From: Aerococcus sp. Group 1
GTDB taxonomy: Bacteria > Bacillota > Bacilli > Lactobacillales > Aerococcaceae
DNA: 64,000 bases
Direction of reading: 5' to 3'
Assembly: GCF_000193205.1 (NCBI RefSeq)
Contig: NC_015278.1
Location: 1,178,001-1,242,000, forward strand
Made by a program: the position numbers and the translations under genes. Below, piece by piece: positions 27,413 to 35,012 of the stretch (within the stretch, counting starts at the first letter, position 1; each line of letters starts with the position of its first letter). Under the pieces are notes generated by a model, which saw only the letters and a list, made by a program, of their open reading frames with translations, was not told where the DNA came from and did no database searches.

Positions 27413-28092
27413 CTTTCTTCCTCCTCACGTATAAAAATAAAAAAGAATATAGCAATAATGATTAACATTGCAGGAATCAAGAAGCTGTTAGGACCAAAAA
27501 TAAATAAACTAATTAAGCCAGTGGCTAGGGCAATGATTTGTGGCCTATGGTTAGCGCTTCCTTGCCATTGGTCGACAAAAATACTTACAAACAAGGCTGT
27601 TAAAATAAATTCAATTCCTCTTAGGCTAAAGCTGATAAAATTTCCTAAGAAAATCCCTAGAACTGTTCCAATAATCCAGTAAAACTGATCTAATAAACTG
27701 ATCAAAAAGTAGACCCAAGACTTGTCAATATGACCGGGAACCTTAACCGAAGCCGTAAGTGAAAAGGTTTCATCAGACAAAGCAAAAATGCTATAATATT
27801 TTTTCCAACCTAGGGACTGATAACTTTCCAACATGGTAATTCCATAAAACATGTGTCTAGCATTTACCATAACAGCCAACATAAAAGCGGCAAAGGGATC
27901 ATAGGCTCCCAATAAGACATTAATGCCGGCAAATTGAATCGACCCCCCATAAACAATTAGACTCATTAAAATAGTTAACCAGGGGTGAATTCCTGAACTC
28001 GTTGCTAATAAACCAAAGGATAATGACAAAAATAAATATCCCATCATAATCGGGATCGTTTTAGGAAAGGCAAATTTGAGTGCTTCTTTCAT
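27409..28092 (-). CDS. azlC: Branched-chain amino acid exporter large subunit AzlC
   Basis: A 227-residue membrane protein with AzlC family features: FAFPKTIPIMMGYLFLSLSFG at the N-terminus, YGGSIQFAGINVLLG near 55-70, NARHMFYGITML near 85-97 and SDETFSLTAS near 115. With AzlD it forms a branched-chain amino acid efflux carrier. ATG at 28092 is spaced 6 bp from GAGGT; an in-frame start at 28149 is rejected. No regulator of the AzlB type is adjacent. Confidence 0.93.
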   Translation of the reverse strand: MKEALKFAFPKTIPIMMGYLFLSLSFGLLATSSGIHPWLTILMSLIVYGGSIQFAGINVLLGAYDPFAAFMLAVMVNARHMFYGITMLESYQSLGWKKYYSIFALSDETFSLTASVKVPGHIDKSWVYFLISLLDQFYWIIGTVLGIFLGNFISFSLRGIEFILTALFVSIFVDQWQGSANHRPQIIALATGLISLFIFGPNSFLIPAMLIIIAIFFFIFIREEEER

Positions 28093-28231
28093 TTTATACC
28101 TCTTTTCTATGTTAAATAATTCTATCTTACAGAATAATATAGTTACCAAGGAAAATAAATCACAGATAGCTCATCCAATCATGATCTTTTCCAATCAGTC
28201 CTGATAGCCTTAGCTAACTTAGCTAATAATA

Positions 28232-28261
28232 AGAAAAAACTGGGACGAAAGCCCAGTTTCT
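28232..28261 (-). terminator. Terminator after hpt
   Basis: Minus-strand stem GAAACTGGG/CCCAGTTTTTTC with a TTTCG-type loop and a T-run, 22 bp after the hpt stop. Confidence 0.85.
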
Positions 28262-28282
28262 CTTATAAGTAAGAATATGTGG

Positions 28283-28819
28283 TTAAGAATAGACTTCTTC
28301 TTTTAAAACAGCAATATTAGGATAGTTTCTCAATTGGCCCTTATAGTCTAGGCCATAACCGACAACAAACTTATCCGGAATTTCAAAGCCGATCCAGTCG
28401 GCCTGAAAGTCCTTTTTGCGCCGACTCGGTTTATCTAATAAAGAAACGGTTTTTATGGAAGCTGCCTGGCGGGATTTTAAGACCTTATACAAATAGGTTA
28501 AAGTTCTCCCTGTATCAACGATATCTTCAACAAACAAGATATGACGCCCCTTTGCAGGAACCGATAAATCTTTTATTATTTTGACTTCGCCACTGGATTC
28601 AAAGGCATCACCGTAGCTAGAAACATCCATAAAGTCAATTTCAAGTAGGATATCCATTTGTTTCATTAAATCAGCCATAAAGGGCATCCCCCCTTTTAAG
28701 ACACAAACGAGTAAAGGATTCTTATCTTGATACTCTTTAGCAATGTCCTTGGCTAATTCTTCGATACGTTCTAATAATTCCGCTTGGGGAATCAGTATTT
28801 CTTCCATTAAATTATCCAT
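28283..28819 (-). CDS. hpt: Hypoxanthine phosphoribosyltransferase
   Basis: This purine salvage enzyme converts hypoxanthine (and guanine) plus PRPP to IMP (GMP). The 178 residues show VCVLKGGMPFMADLM near 40 (PPi loop), EIDFMDVSSYG near 63, and the PRPP-binding FVEDIVDTGRTLTYL near 98-112, then DWIGFEIPDKFVVGYGLDY. Start at 28819, 7 bp after TAGGAGC. It is flanked by its own terminator and stands apart from the tilS/ftsH genes that often accompany it. Confidence 0.95.
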   Translation of the reverse strand: MDNLMEEILIPQAELLERIEELAKDIAKEYQDKNPLLVCVLKGGMPFMADLMKQMDILLEIDFMDVSSYGDAFESSGEVKIIKDLSVPAKGRHILFVEDIVDTGRTLTYLYKVLKSRQAASIKTVSLLDKPSRRKKDFQADWIGFEIPDKFVVGYGLDYKGQLRNYPNIAVLKEEVYS

Positions 28820-28930
28820 TAAAAAGCTCCTAATTCTCTATTCTCTTATTCACTCTTGTGATCTTATAATAACAGATAATAGCTAAAGGCGCAGAAAAAA
28901 TTGAGAACTTTAGCTTTAACTATGACGAAT

Positions 28931-29470
28931 TTAAGCCTTTTTCTTAGATGAGTCATAAACATTGACTCCTAGGCGTTTTTGCATTTTATAAAGCAAACCG
29001 GTTTGCCGCAAGGTGGCTAAGAAGAAATAAGCTAAGACACCACCAATAATTGTTGCAATTAGAAAACTAGGAACATAAAACAGCCAAGTAATTCCTGTTT
29101 TTCCCAATAGAAGCGCCATTACTGGATAAGAAGCAATAGCTCCGATAATCCCGGTACCGATAATTTCACCAAGCACACAGGCAAGGATAGAACCATTAAA
29201 GAGACGATATAGTATTCCCGAAAGCACAGCACCAAAAACTTGGCCAGTAAGTGCTAATGGAGGCACCGAAAAAAGACTCATCCGAATAATTGCAGTCAGA
29301 ATGGCATTTAACAAACTATACCAAGGGCCCAATAAGACCGAACAAACTACATTAACAAAGTGGGCAGTAGGAGCAAAGCCCTCGATGCGAAAAATCGGTG
29401 AAATAACCACCCCAATGGCCACAAACATCGCTACCGTTACTAAAATCAATGGACTTGATTTCTTAGTCAA
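28931..29470 (-). CDS. thiW: ThiW, thiazole-precursor uptake S-component
   Basis: A 179-residue, highly hydrophobic protein with about five or six membrane helices. It belongs to the ThiW group of energy-coupling-factor substrate subunits, thought to bring in hydroxyethylthiazole for thiamine salvage. The function is strongly supported by the TPP riboswitch directly upstream. Start is TTG at 29470 with AGGAGGG in front; no nearer ATG fits. The ECF ATPase and T subunits are not in the window, so a shared ECF module is expected. No thiM/thiE genes adjoin. Confidence 0.85.
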   Translation of the reverse strand: MTKKSSPLILVTVAMFVAIGVVISPIFRIEGFAPTAHFVNVVCSVLLGPWYSLLNAILTAIIRMSLFSVPPLALTGQVFGAVLSGILYRLFNGSILACVLGEIIGTGIIGAIASYPVMALLLGKTGITWLFYVPSFLIATIIGGVLAYFFLATLRQTGLLYKMQKRLGVNVYDSSKKKA

Positions 29471-29511
29471 AAAAATCCCTCCTAAAAGATAAAGGAGAGC
29501 ACAAAAAAAGA

Positions 29512-29582
29512 CTACCTACGCAAGCATTACCTTGATCAGGTTACAGGGTCGATATCAATCCTCTCAGCCGTGGCTCCCCTAA
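29512..29582 (-). promoter_or_regulatory. TPP riboswitch (THI element)
   Basis: The minus strand contains the thi-box signatures in order: GGGGAGCC, GGCTGAGAGGA, ACCCTGTAACCTGATC, AGGTAATGCTTGCGTAGG. Downstream, CTCCT can pair with AGGAG of the thiW ribosome binding site across about 9 nt, so control is probably translational. Confidence 0.95.
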
Positions 29583-29603
29583 TTAATAGTATTTTACCTA
29601 CTT

Positions 29604-29632
29604 ATCATATGTCATAAATAAAAATTAAACAA
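29604..29632 (-). promoter_or_regulatory. Promoter of riboswitch-thiW
   Basis: TTGTTT, 17 bp, TATGAT on the minus strand, about 20 bp before the aptamer. Confidence 0.7.
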
Positions 29633-29680
29633 GCCTTTTCACCTATCTTTTAAAAGACCCAATTAAAAACAACAGGGAGA

Positions 29681-29990
29681 GTGTGACAAAAGTCAAAAGA
29701 GCCCTGAAGAGCTACGGATACTATATCTGTAACTCGCTCTTGGCTTCGAACAGCTATAGCAACTGGAACAAAGTATGGAAGATAGGCACAAGGCTATCGC
29801 ACATAGTTCGTCGTTGGGTTCGACTTGGCAGACTTGGACTGATTTCACAAGTCAGAAACAAGCGAATGCTTCGCTTTTATTCTGACTTGCTCCAATCATC
29901 CAAGTCTAGTTGCCAAGTCTCACACTCTGTGTGAAGTGAATGTCAGGGCTGACTTTTGGAACACGTTTTGATTAGATAATTCGTATTTTG
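29681..29990. repeat. Structured intergenic repeat, copy B (long form)
   Basis: Same outer arms and core as copy A, with an added internal inverted repeat. There GACTTGGCA...CTTGGA pairs with TCCAAG...TTGCCAAGTC, and inside it CAAGTCAGAA pairs with TTCTGACTTG around AGCGA/CGCT. It lies between the pfoR-like gene and the thiW promoter. An 83-codon open frame across it (29683-29934) is not kept in the other copies and is not called a gene. Confidence 0.8.
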
Positions 29991-30020
29991 AAAAGAGTCT
30001 GAGACTTTTGTCCCAGACTC
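29991..30020 (-). terminator. Terminator after PfoR-like gene
   Basis: Minus-strand stem GAGTCTGGGA/TCTCAGACTC followed by TTTT, directly attached to repeat copy B. Confidence 0.8.
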
Positions 30021-30055
30021 ACTTTCCTAAAAGTATTGACTTCTTCTATTCGTTC

Positions 30056-31105
30056 TTAGTGTTCTGGAGCATGGTAAACATAAATACTTTCATCATAAAC
30101 CCCCATACGGGTAAATGTCTGATGGGTAATAATAGAAATCGCCAAAGGCACTACTACATATGTTAGGCAGAGGACCAAAATATTAACCACTGCATTATCA
30201 TCCATAAAATAATAGGCATTGATTGGTCCAGATAGACCCGTGATACCAAAACCAGCTGATTCAGTAGTTCCCTGAATATTAAATAAATAACCAAAGAGTC
30301 CTACTACCCCTGCATTAATCACAATAGGTAGGGTCATTTTTAGGTTTTGTAAGTAATTGGCCATAAATAATTTTGGCCCAGCAAATAATAATGAAAAAGT
30401 AATCCCATTACTGTTAACTCGTGAAGAAGCATAGAGAAAAGTAAATACAACCGCTACAATTCCTAAGTTAGCTGCCCCAGCCGCTAGACCACTAATGGAT
30501 ACCGCGTAAGCAATCGCAACACTAGACAGAGGCGTAACAATAATAATGGCAAAGGCAATTGCGATTAAAATAGCCATAATTAATGGTTGAATCTCTGTGA
30601 GATGAGCAATCCCCTGGCCTAAAAGTAATGTCAGTTGACTAACCAAAGGTAGGATTAAACGGCCAATAAAACCGGGTAAAATTCCTCCCAGTAAAGGAAG
30701 AACCACAATGTTGAGACTTTGCCAACGATTATTATAAAGTTTAATAAAAATAGCAGCAATAAAGACGGTGATAATGGTGTTGATTAAGTCTCCCGTTCCT
30801 TTAAGTGCCCAAGCCCCATCGACTAAGCGAGCTGCTCCACTCCCTAAAAAAGCAGCTCCTGCTAATGCTGCTGTTTCCATGCCCTTCATATTTAACTGCA
30901 AGGCCGCAAAGAGACCGACTAAAAAAGGTACGGCAAATTGAAAAGCTTGAATAGAGCCAGCAAAGTCAGCCAAAACGCCTGGTGTACTTAGCCAAGACCG
31001 AGTTAATGCGCCTAGTATGGCACTAGGAATCAAACCGATAACAATACCTGTTGATGCCCCATTTAAAACTTGATTAAAGATATCCTTAATTTTTAAATTC
31101 TGCAT
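30056..31105 (-). CDS. PTS EIIC-like membrane protein (PfoR type)
   Basis: A 349-residue polytopic membrane protein (about 9-10 hydrophobic segments) resembling the PTS_EIIC_2/PfoR group. It has the N-terminal IKDIFNQVLNGASTGIVIGLIPSAILG, a middle TPLSSVAIAYAVSISGLAAGAAN, and a C-terminal ESAGFGITGLSGPINAY followed by HQTFTRMGVY. No EIIA or EIIB domain is fused or nearby, so sugar phosphotransfer by this protein alone is not supported. Homologues have been described as regulators of toxin genes or as orphan transporters. GAAGGAAGG precedes the ATG. A long, structured 5' leader with an early terminator hairpin suggests RNA-level control. Confidence 0.8.
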   Translation of the reverse strand: MQNLKIKDIFNQVLNGASTGIVIGLIPSAILGALTRSWLSTPGVLADFAGSIQAFQFAVPFLVGLFAALQLNMKGMETAALAGAAFLGSGAARLVDGAWALKGTGDLINTIITVFIAAIFIKLYNNRWQSLNIVVLPLLGGILPGFIGRLILPLVSQLTLLLGQGIAHLTEIQPLIMAILIAIAFAIIIVTPLSSVAIAYAVSISGLAAGAANLGIVAVVFTFLYASSRVNSNGITFSLLFAGPKLFMANYLQNLKMTLPIVINAGVVGLFGYLFNIQGTTESAGFGITGLSGPINAYYFMDDNAVVNILVLCLTYVVVPLAISIITHQTFTRMGVYDESIYVYHAPEH

Positions 31106-31141
31106 AAATTAACCTTCCTTCATTAAAGTATTTTTAATATC

Positions 31142-31184
31142 TTATCATGAAAACATGATAAAATCTTGGGAATTTCACCAAGAT
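31142..31184 (-). promoter_or_regulatory. Tandem hairpins in leader of PfoR-like gene
   Basis: TTATCATG-TTTT-CATGATAA (31142-31161) and ATCTTGG-loop-CCAAGAT (31163-31184) stand side by side 37 bp before the start codon. They have no T-run, so they may be protein- or RNA-binding elements rather than terminators. Confidence 0.5.
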
Positions 31185-31231
31185 ACAAATTAAATAAAAA
31201 GATTATTTATTTTTTTACTATTTACTTCTAT

Positions 31232-31256
31232 AAAAAAAGGCAGCCCTTACTGCCCT
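31232..31256 (-). terminator. Early terminator in leader of PfoR-like gene
   Basis: Minus-strand GGGCAGTAAGGGCTGCC followed by seven T, just downstream of the promoter at 31270-31298 and about 125 bp before the start. It looks like an attenuator. Confidence 0.7.
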
Positions 31257-31269
31257 AAATCACATATTA

Positions 31270-31298
31270 TAATTATATTTTGGGGTCTATCTAGTCAA
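31270..31298 (-). promoter_or_regulatory. Promoter of PfoR-like gene
   Basis: TTGACT, 17 bp, TAATTA on the minus strand; a TATAAT 15 bp after the same -35 box is an alternative. Confidence 0.6.
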
Positions 31299-31374
31299 CT
31301 AGCAAAAAAATACTGCTAAATTATTTAAAGAGATCATTCTAACGATTAAACTTCAATAAAGGATAAGCAAGAGA

Positions 31375-31669
31375 GTGTGACAAAAGTCAAAATAGCCCTG
31401 AAGAGCTACGCATACTATATCTGTAACTCGCTTGCGCTTCGAACAGCTATAGCAACTGGAACAAACTATGGAAGATAGGCGCAAGCCTATCGCACATAGT
31501 TCGTCGTTGGGCTCGACTTGGCAGACTTGGAGTGATTTCACAAGTCAGAAATCAGCGACTGTTTCGCTTGTTTCTGACTTGTTCCAATCATCCAAGTCTC
31601 ACACCCTGTGTGAAGTGGACGTCAGAGCTGACTTTTGAAACACATTTTGATTAGAAGGTCCGTATTTTG
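31375..31669. repeat. Structured intergenic repeat, copy C (long form)
   Basis: It shares outer arms, CTATATCTGT/ACAGCTATAG and the core stem with copies A and B. The core hairpin is GATAGGC-GCAA-GCCTATC, two compensatory base-pair changes from copy A. The inner arm pair is ACAAGTCAGAAA/TTTCTGACTTGT. The outer part of the inserted hairpin seen in copy B (TTGCCAAGTC) is missing here. It lies between plsC and the pfoR-like promoter. Confidence 0.8.
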
Positions 31670-31699
31670 AAAAGAGTCTGGGACTTTTTTCCCAGACTC
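31670..31699 (-). terminator. Terminator after plsC
   Basis: Perfect 10-bp stem GAGTCTGGGA/TCCCAGACTC with T-run, 11 bp after the plsC stop and joined to repeat copy C. Confidence 0.85.
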
Positions 31700-31710
31700 G
31701 GTAGGCTTAC

Positions 31711-32367
31711 TTATTTTCGATCCCGTTCCCGAATAGCTGCTTCAAGATCATAATGATAGTTAGGGTCAATCTCTCGATCGATTACTTGAAAAGCCTGCCC
31801 AATTTGCTGATCGATGTCCTTGAGGTCTTCTTTTGATAGCTTCTTACCAGCAGGCAAATAGATGGGTTTTCCCACTCTGAACTTTACCCGATTTTTTGCC
31901 TTTCTTGAAAAGAGTCCAGAAATATGAATCGGGCCTTGGTAGGCAACGGGTAAAATGTTAACCTTGCCCATTTTTGCCAATACAGCTGCCCCATCCTTAA
32001 TTTCTGTCGAATAACGAGAGCCAGTAGGAAAAAGTCCAACGTTATCTTCACCCTTTTTGAGTTCGGCTACCGCCGCTTTTAAGGAAGCCATGCTAGGATT
32101 TTCTCGATCGACTGGCATAACACCTAAGTGGTCTAAGCACCAATTCACCAAGGCAGATGAAAATAGCTCCTGCTTAGCTAAGAAATGAACCGGTTTAGGT
32201 AAGGTATGGATGCCGATAATTACCGGATCAAGTATACTGCGGTGGGGAGCAACAATTAAATATTGTTGATCAGGATCATAGTCCTCATGGTAGGAAAGTT
32301 CTGGTTTTCCATTGACAATTCGAAGTAAGCCTTTAACCAAGTAAGCCATAAAGTTATAAAACCACAT
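31711..32367 (-). CDS. plsC: 1-acyl-sn-glycerol-3-phosphate acyltransferase
   Basis: It adds the second acyl chain to lysophosphatidic acid, giving phosphatidic acid, the CdsA substrate. The 218 residues contain the acyltransferase HX4D motif in APHRSILDP near 42-50, GVMPVDRENP near 83, and the FPTGSR substrate-binding box near 112. An N-terminal hydrophobic helix (FYNFMAYLVKGLL) fits membrane association. Start at 32367 after CGAGGTG; an upstream in-frame start is rejected. Confidence 0.92.
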   Translation of the reverse strand: MWFYNFMAYLVKGLLRIVNGKPELSYHEDYDPDQQYLIVAPHRSILDPVIIGIHTLPKPVHFLAKQELFSSALVNWCLDHLGVMPVDRENPSMASLKAAVAELKKGEDNVGLFPTGSRYSTEIKDGAAVLAKMGKVNILPVAYQGPIHISGLFSRKAKNRVKFRVGKPIYLPAGKKLSKEDLKDIDQQIGQAFQVIDREIDPNYHYDLEAAIRERDRK

Positions 32368-32432
32368 TTTTGTCACCTCGCTAGGATTTTCAAGCATCAG
32401 CTAAGCTAGCCTTTTTAAAAAGCATAAAACAA

Positions 32433-32458
32433 ATAGAGGCTGGAATTCCTCCAACCTC
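32433..32458 (-). terminator. Terminator after yneF
   Basis: Minus-strand GAGGTTGGA/TCCAGCCTC (one mismatch) around GGAAT, then TATTTGTTTTAT. Confidence 0.65.
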
Positions 32459-32465
32459 CTTATTA

Positions 32466-32684
32466 TTATTTTTTCGTTTTTTTCATAGAATTAATAATTT
32501 GTTGGACACGTTTTTCGGATGGCTTTTGCCCCATTTGTGCCATCATAGTCCGGATCATATCAGCTGAAATTGGTGGGTTATCTTGGAAATAGTTCATCAT
32601 ATAACGACGAGCAATAAAGAAACCTAAGATCATACCGATAATCAAAGTAATAATGATAATAATAATCCAAGCGAAATTTGACAT
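32466..32684 (-). CDS. UPF0154 (YneF-like) small membrane protein
   Basis: A 72-residue protein with one N-terminal membrane helix (WIIIIIITLIIGMILGFFIA), then the conserved UPF0154 text RRYMMNYFQDNPPISADMIRTMMAQMGQKPSEKRVQQI in pieces. The family is widespread in Firmicutes and its function is not known. It has its own promoter at 32719-32747 and a terminator, so it is monocistronic. Confidence 0.92.
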   Translation of the reverse strand: MSNFAWIIIIIITLIIGMILGFFIARRYMMNYFQDNPPISADMIRTMMAQMGQKPSEKRVQQIINSMKKTKK

Positions 32685-32718
32685 GAATGATTTCCCCCTC
32701 TATATAAACATCTTTTTT

Positions 32719-32747
32719 ATTGTACTAAAAATTATCTGACTTGCCAA
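32719..32747 (-). promoter_or_regulatory. Promoter of yneF-like gene
   Basis: TTGGCA, 17 bp, TACAAT on the minus strand, 35 bp before the start codon. Confidence 0.7.
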
Positions 32748-32777
32748 GTTTAAGAAAATTTATAAACTCCGAGGCTT

Positions 32778-33725
32778 TTATTTTTCCAAGTGTAAATCAT
32801 AGTTAGGTAAGGCCTTATGCAATATGTTCATAAAGGTCTTAGGCGGCTTAACCTGAAAGCTAAGTTTTTCTTTAGTGATCGGGTGATTGAATGATAGTCC
32901 ATAGGCATGGAGACATTGTCCCTGCTGACTAAAAAAACGCTGCTGATAGGCTTTGGCATAGAGTGGGTCATCAACAACAGGATGGTCCAAGTAAGCTAAG
33001 TGGGCCCTAATTTGGTGGGTACGGCCAGTTTCCAAACTTAATCGCAGCAAGGCATAGTTTTCCACTTGAGCGATTTGCTTGAAATGGGTCACTGCTTCTT
33101 TTCCCAGAGGGTCACCCACATAGCGCATCCGGTCTTTAGGATGACGGCGCAAGGGAATATCAATCGTCCCCTGCTTATCCGGTAAATGACCATAAATCAG
33201 GGCAAGGTATTTTCTATCCAATTGATGATTAGCCAAGTCTTCCAGCAAAGCTTGATAAGCTGGGTCTGATTTAGCGACTACCATTAGACCACTGGTATCT
33301 TTATCTAGACGATGAACAATTCCTGGTCGATAATAATCGCCCAAGTCGCTCAATGTAAAATGATTTTTTTGGGCATAGGCTAATAAGGCATTAACCAAGG
33401 TCCCGCTTAAATGGCCCTTGGAGGGATGAACGACCATCCCTTTGGCTTTATTAATCACTAGCAGGTCTTTATCTTCATAAACGATGTCAAGATCCAGCGA
33501 CTCTCCCTCTATCGGAAGCTTCTGCTCTTCCTCAATCGCTAAGGAGATCTTATCCATAGGGTTTAAACGGTAACTGGGCTTAACTACTTGCTTATTCACT
33601 TTCACTTGACCCGTTTTAATCCATTGGGCTATCTCACTACGGCTATAACTATCTAAACGCTGACTCAAATAACGATCCAAACGCAGACTCTGATCACCAT
33701 GATATTCATAGCTTTTCTTAAGCAT
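32778..33725 (-). CDS. RluD-family rRNA pseudouridine synthase
   Basis: It converts uridines to pseudouridine in 23S rRNA (RluA/RluD family). The 315 residues start with an S4 RNA-binding domain (LRLDRYLSQRL...WIKTGQVKVNKQVVKPSYRL) and then the catalytic HRLDKDTSGLMVVAKS near 138-153 (Asp nucleophile). Further motifs are LALIYGHLP and LETGRTHQIRAHLAYLDHPVVDD. Start at 33725 is 7 bp from AGGAG and follows the lspA reading frame by overlap (lspA stops at 33730). It is the usual lspA-rluD pair. Confidence 0.94.
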   Translation of the reverse strand: MLKKSYEYHGDQSLRLDRYLSQRLDSYSRSEIAQWIKTGQVKVNKQVVKPSYRLNPMDKISLAIEEEQKLPIEGESLDLDIVYEDKDLLVINKAKGMVVHPSKGHLSGTLVNALLAYAQKNHFTLSDLGDYYRPGIVHRLDKDTSGLMVVAKSDPAYQALLEDLANHQLDRKYLALIYGHLPDKQGTIDIPLRRHPKDRMRYVGDPLGKEAVTHFKQIAQVENYALLRLSLETGRTHQIRAHLAYLDHPVVDDPLYAKAYQQRFFSQQGQCLHAYGLSFNHPITKEKLSFQVKPPKTFMNILHKALPNYDLHLEK

Positions 33726-33729
33726 GAAA

Positions 33730-34179
33730 TCACTCCTCTTTTGATTCAAAGAATAATAAGTAAATGATAAAGAAAATTACTCCCAAACTTAAACAAGTAT
33801 CCGCAAAATTAAAAACGGGAAAATCCATAAACTCTAGTTTAAACATATCCACGACATAGCCCAAGCGAACACGGTCAATAAAATTTCCTACAGCCCCTGC
33901 AAGCAATAAGGATAAGCTAGTCACATATAAGGGATGGCGGACATTGTCATAATGGTAATAATAAATGATTAGGCCACTAACGAGTAAAGTAATGGGAATA
34001 AATAGCCACATATGACCAGCAAGCATTCCCCAGGCTGCTCCACGGTTTTGTAAATAATGTAAGGATAAAAGATTAGGAATAAAAGGGATCGTTTCATTTA
34101 AGGCGATATGGTTCACCGTCCACGCTTTTATCATTTGATCAATAATCACTAAGATAACGCTTAAGAGATAAAAAAACAT
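33730..34179 (-). CDS. lspA: Lipoprotein signal peptidase
   Basis: This membrane aspartyl protease removes signal peptides from diacylglyceryl-prolipoproteins. The 149 residues have four membrane segments and the catalytic regions GAVGNFIDRVRLGYVVDM near 103-120 and FNFADTCLSLG near 128-138, each with one active-site Asp. NRGAAWGML near 49-57 is also conserved. It forms a small operon with rnhA upstream and rluD downstream. Confidence 0.96.
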   Translation of the reverse strand: MFFYLLSVILVIIDQMIKAWTVNHIALNETIPFIPNLLSLHYLQNRGAAWGMLAGHMWLFIPITLLVSGLIIYYYHYDNVRHPLYVTSLSLLLAGAVGNFIDRVRLGYVVDMFKLEFMDFPVFNFADTCLSLGVIFFIIYLLFFESKEE

Positions 34180-34201
34180 GATAGAACTCCTTTAACTTAT
34201 T

Positions 34202-34792
34202 TTAGTTAAGTGCACCCTTCTTAGCAAGCTGGTCTGCAATATCGTTATAATGATCGTTTGAGTGGGCCTTGACCTTAACAAAATGAATCCTAATTTCTTT
34301 TTCTTTATCTAACATGAATTGACGGTAAGACTGAGTAAATTCATTCTTAGCTTGCCAATCGCCATTGACCCATTTTTCAATTCCTTGATAATCAAAATGA
34401 ATAAGGACTTCTTTAGCTTCTAATTTAATTGCCGCCTTTACAGCCCGCATACTGGCCATCATTTCCCCAGCAACATTGCGCATTTTAACTAATTCTGGAT
34501 CATCGCCGCCACCATAGAAGGTATATTCTTTCCCTCGATAAATGAGAATTCCACCAAATCCATAACGATTATTGGCAGTCATGAAGCTGCCATCAACATA
34601 AGCTAGAACTTGGTCATTGAAATCGACCTTGACAGATTGACTACCTTGATCACTTAAAAAGTTTTCCGCCTCTGCTTGACTGCTAAAGGATTTATAGACG
34701 GCACTGGGGTACTTATCGATGGCTTTTTTACAAGTTGGCCAATCAGTGAAAATTCCAGTTTTCCGCCCTTTTTTTACCGCATAGTATTTCAC
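34202..34792 (-). CDS. rnhA: Ribonuclease HI with N-terminal RNA:DNA-binding domain
   Basis: It degrades RNA in RNA:DNA hybrids. The 196 residues begin with the RHBD domain (YYAVKKGRKTGIFTDWPTCKKAIDKYPSAVYKSFSS, in parts), followed by an RNase H fold. Its acidic residues lie in LAYVDGSF, RNVAGEMMAS, IHFDYQGIEKW and KAHSNDHYNDIADQLAKKG. The spacing is that of Firmicute RNase HI proteins carrying the RHBD. ATG at 34792 follows GGAGAG. It is probably the first gene of rnhA-lspA-rluD. Confidence 0.94.
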   Translation of the reverse strand: MKYYAVKKGRKTGIFTDWPTCKKAIDKYPSAVYKSFSSQAEAENFLSDQGSQSVKVDFNDQVLAYVDGSFMTANNRYGFGGILIYRGKEYTFYGGGDDPELVKMRNVAGEMMASMRAVKAAIKLEAKEVLIHFDYQGIEKWVNGDWQAKNEFTQSYRQFMLDKEKEIRIHFVKVKAHSNDHYNDIADQLAKKGALN

Positions 34793-34823
34793 ATTAACTC
34801 TCCTTTTATCCTTTTAAATACAA

Positions 34824-34853
34824 ATAAAAAGTGAGACAAGCCTGTCTCACTTT
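34824..34853 (-). terminator. Terminator after tRNA-Gly
   Basis: AAAGTGAGACA and TGTCTCACTTT pair perfectly and are followed on the minus strand by TTATTTG; 15 bp after the tRNA. Confidence 0.85.
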
Positions 34854-34867
34854 AATAGTCAATATAA

Positions 34868-34938
34868 AGCGGGTGACGAGAATCGAACTCGCGACGACAG
34901 CTTGGGAAGCTGCAGTTTTACCACTAAACTACACCCGC
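34868..34938 (-). tRNA. tRNA-Gly(CCC)
   Basis: The minus strand folds as a 71-nt cloverleaf. Acceptor GCGGGTG/CACCCGC, anticodon stem GCAGC/GCTGT with loop TTCCCAA, so the anticodon is CCC, and T-arm with GTTCGATTC. CCA is not encoded. This minor glycine tRNA reads GGG codons. Confidence 0.95.
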
Positions 34939-34968
34939 AGAACAAACATGCTCTTTTCAACAAAAGTT

Positions 34969-34998
34969 ATTATAGCATGTTTATCCCCTTTAAAGCAA
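34969..34998 (-). promoter_or_regulatory. Promoter of tRNA-Gly
   Basis: TTGCTT, 18 bp, TATAAT with extended TGC on the minus strand. Confidence 0.7.
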
Positions 34999-35012
34999 GA
35001 TTTATTTAATTT

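Noticed and set aside
29683..29934. 83-codon plus-strand open frame
   Set aside because: It lies wholly in structured repeat copy B, has no ribosome binding site, and the frame is not kept in copies A and C.
31353..31541. 62-codon minus-strand open frame
   Set aside because: It is made of repeat copy C and its flank; no family similarity or ribosome binding site.
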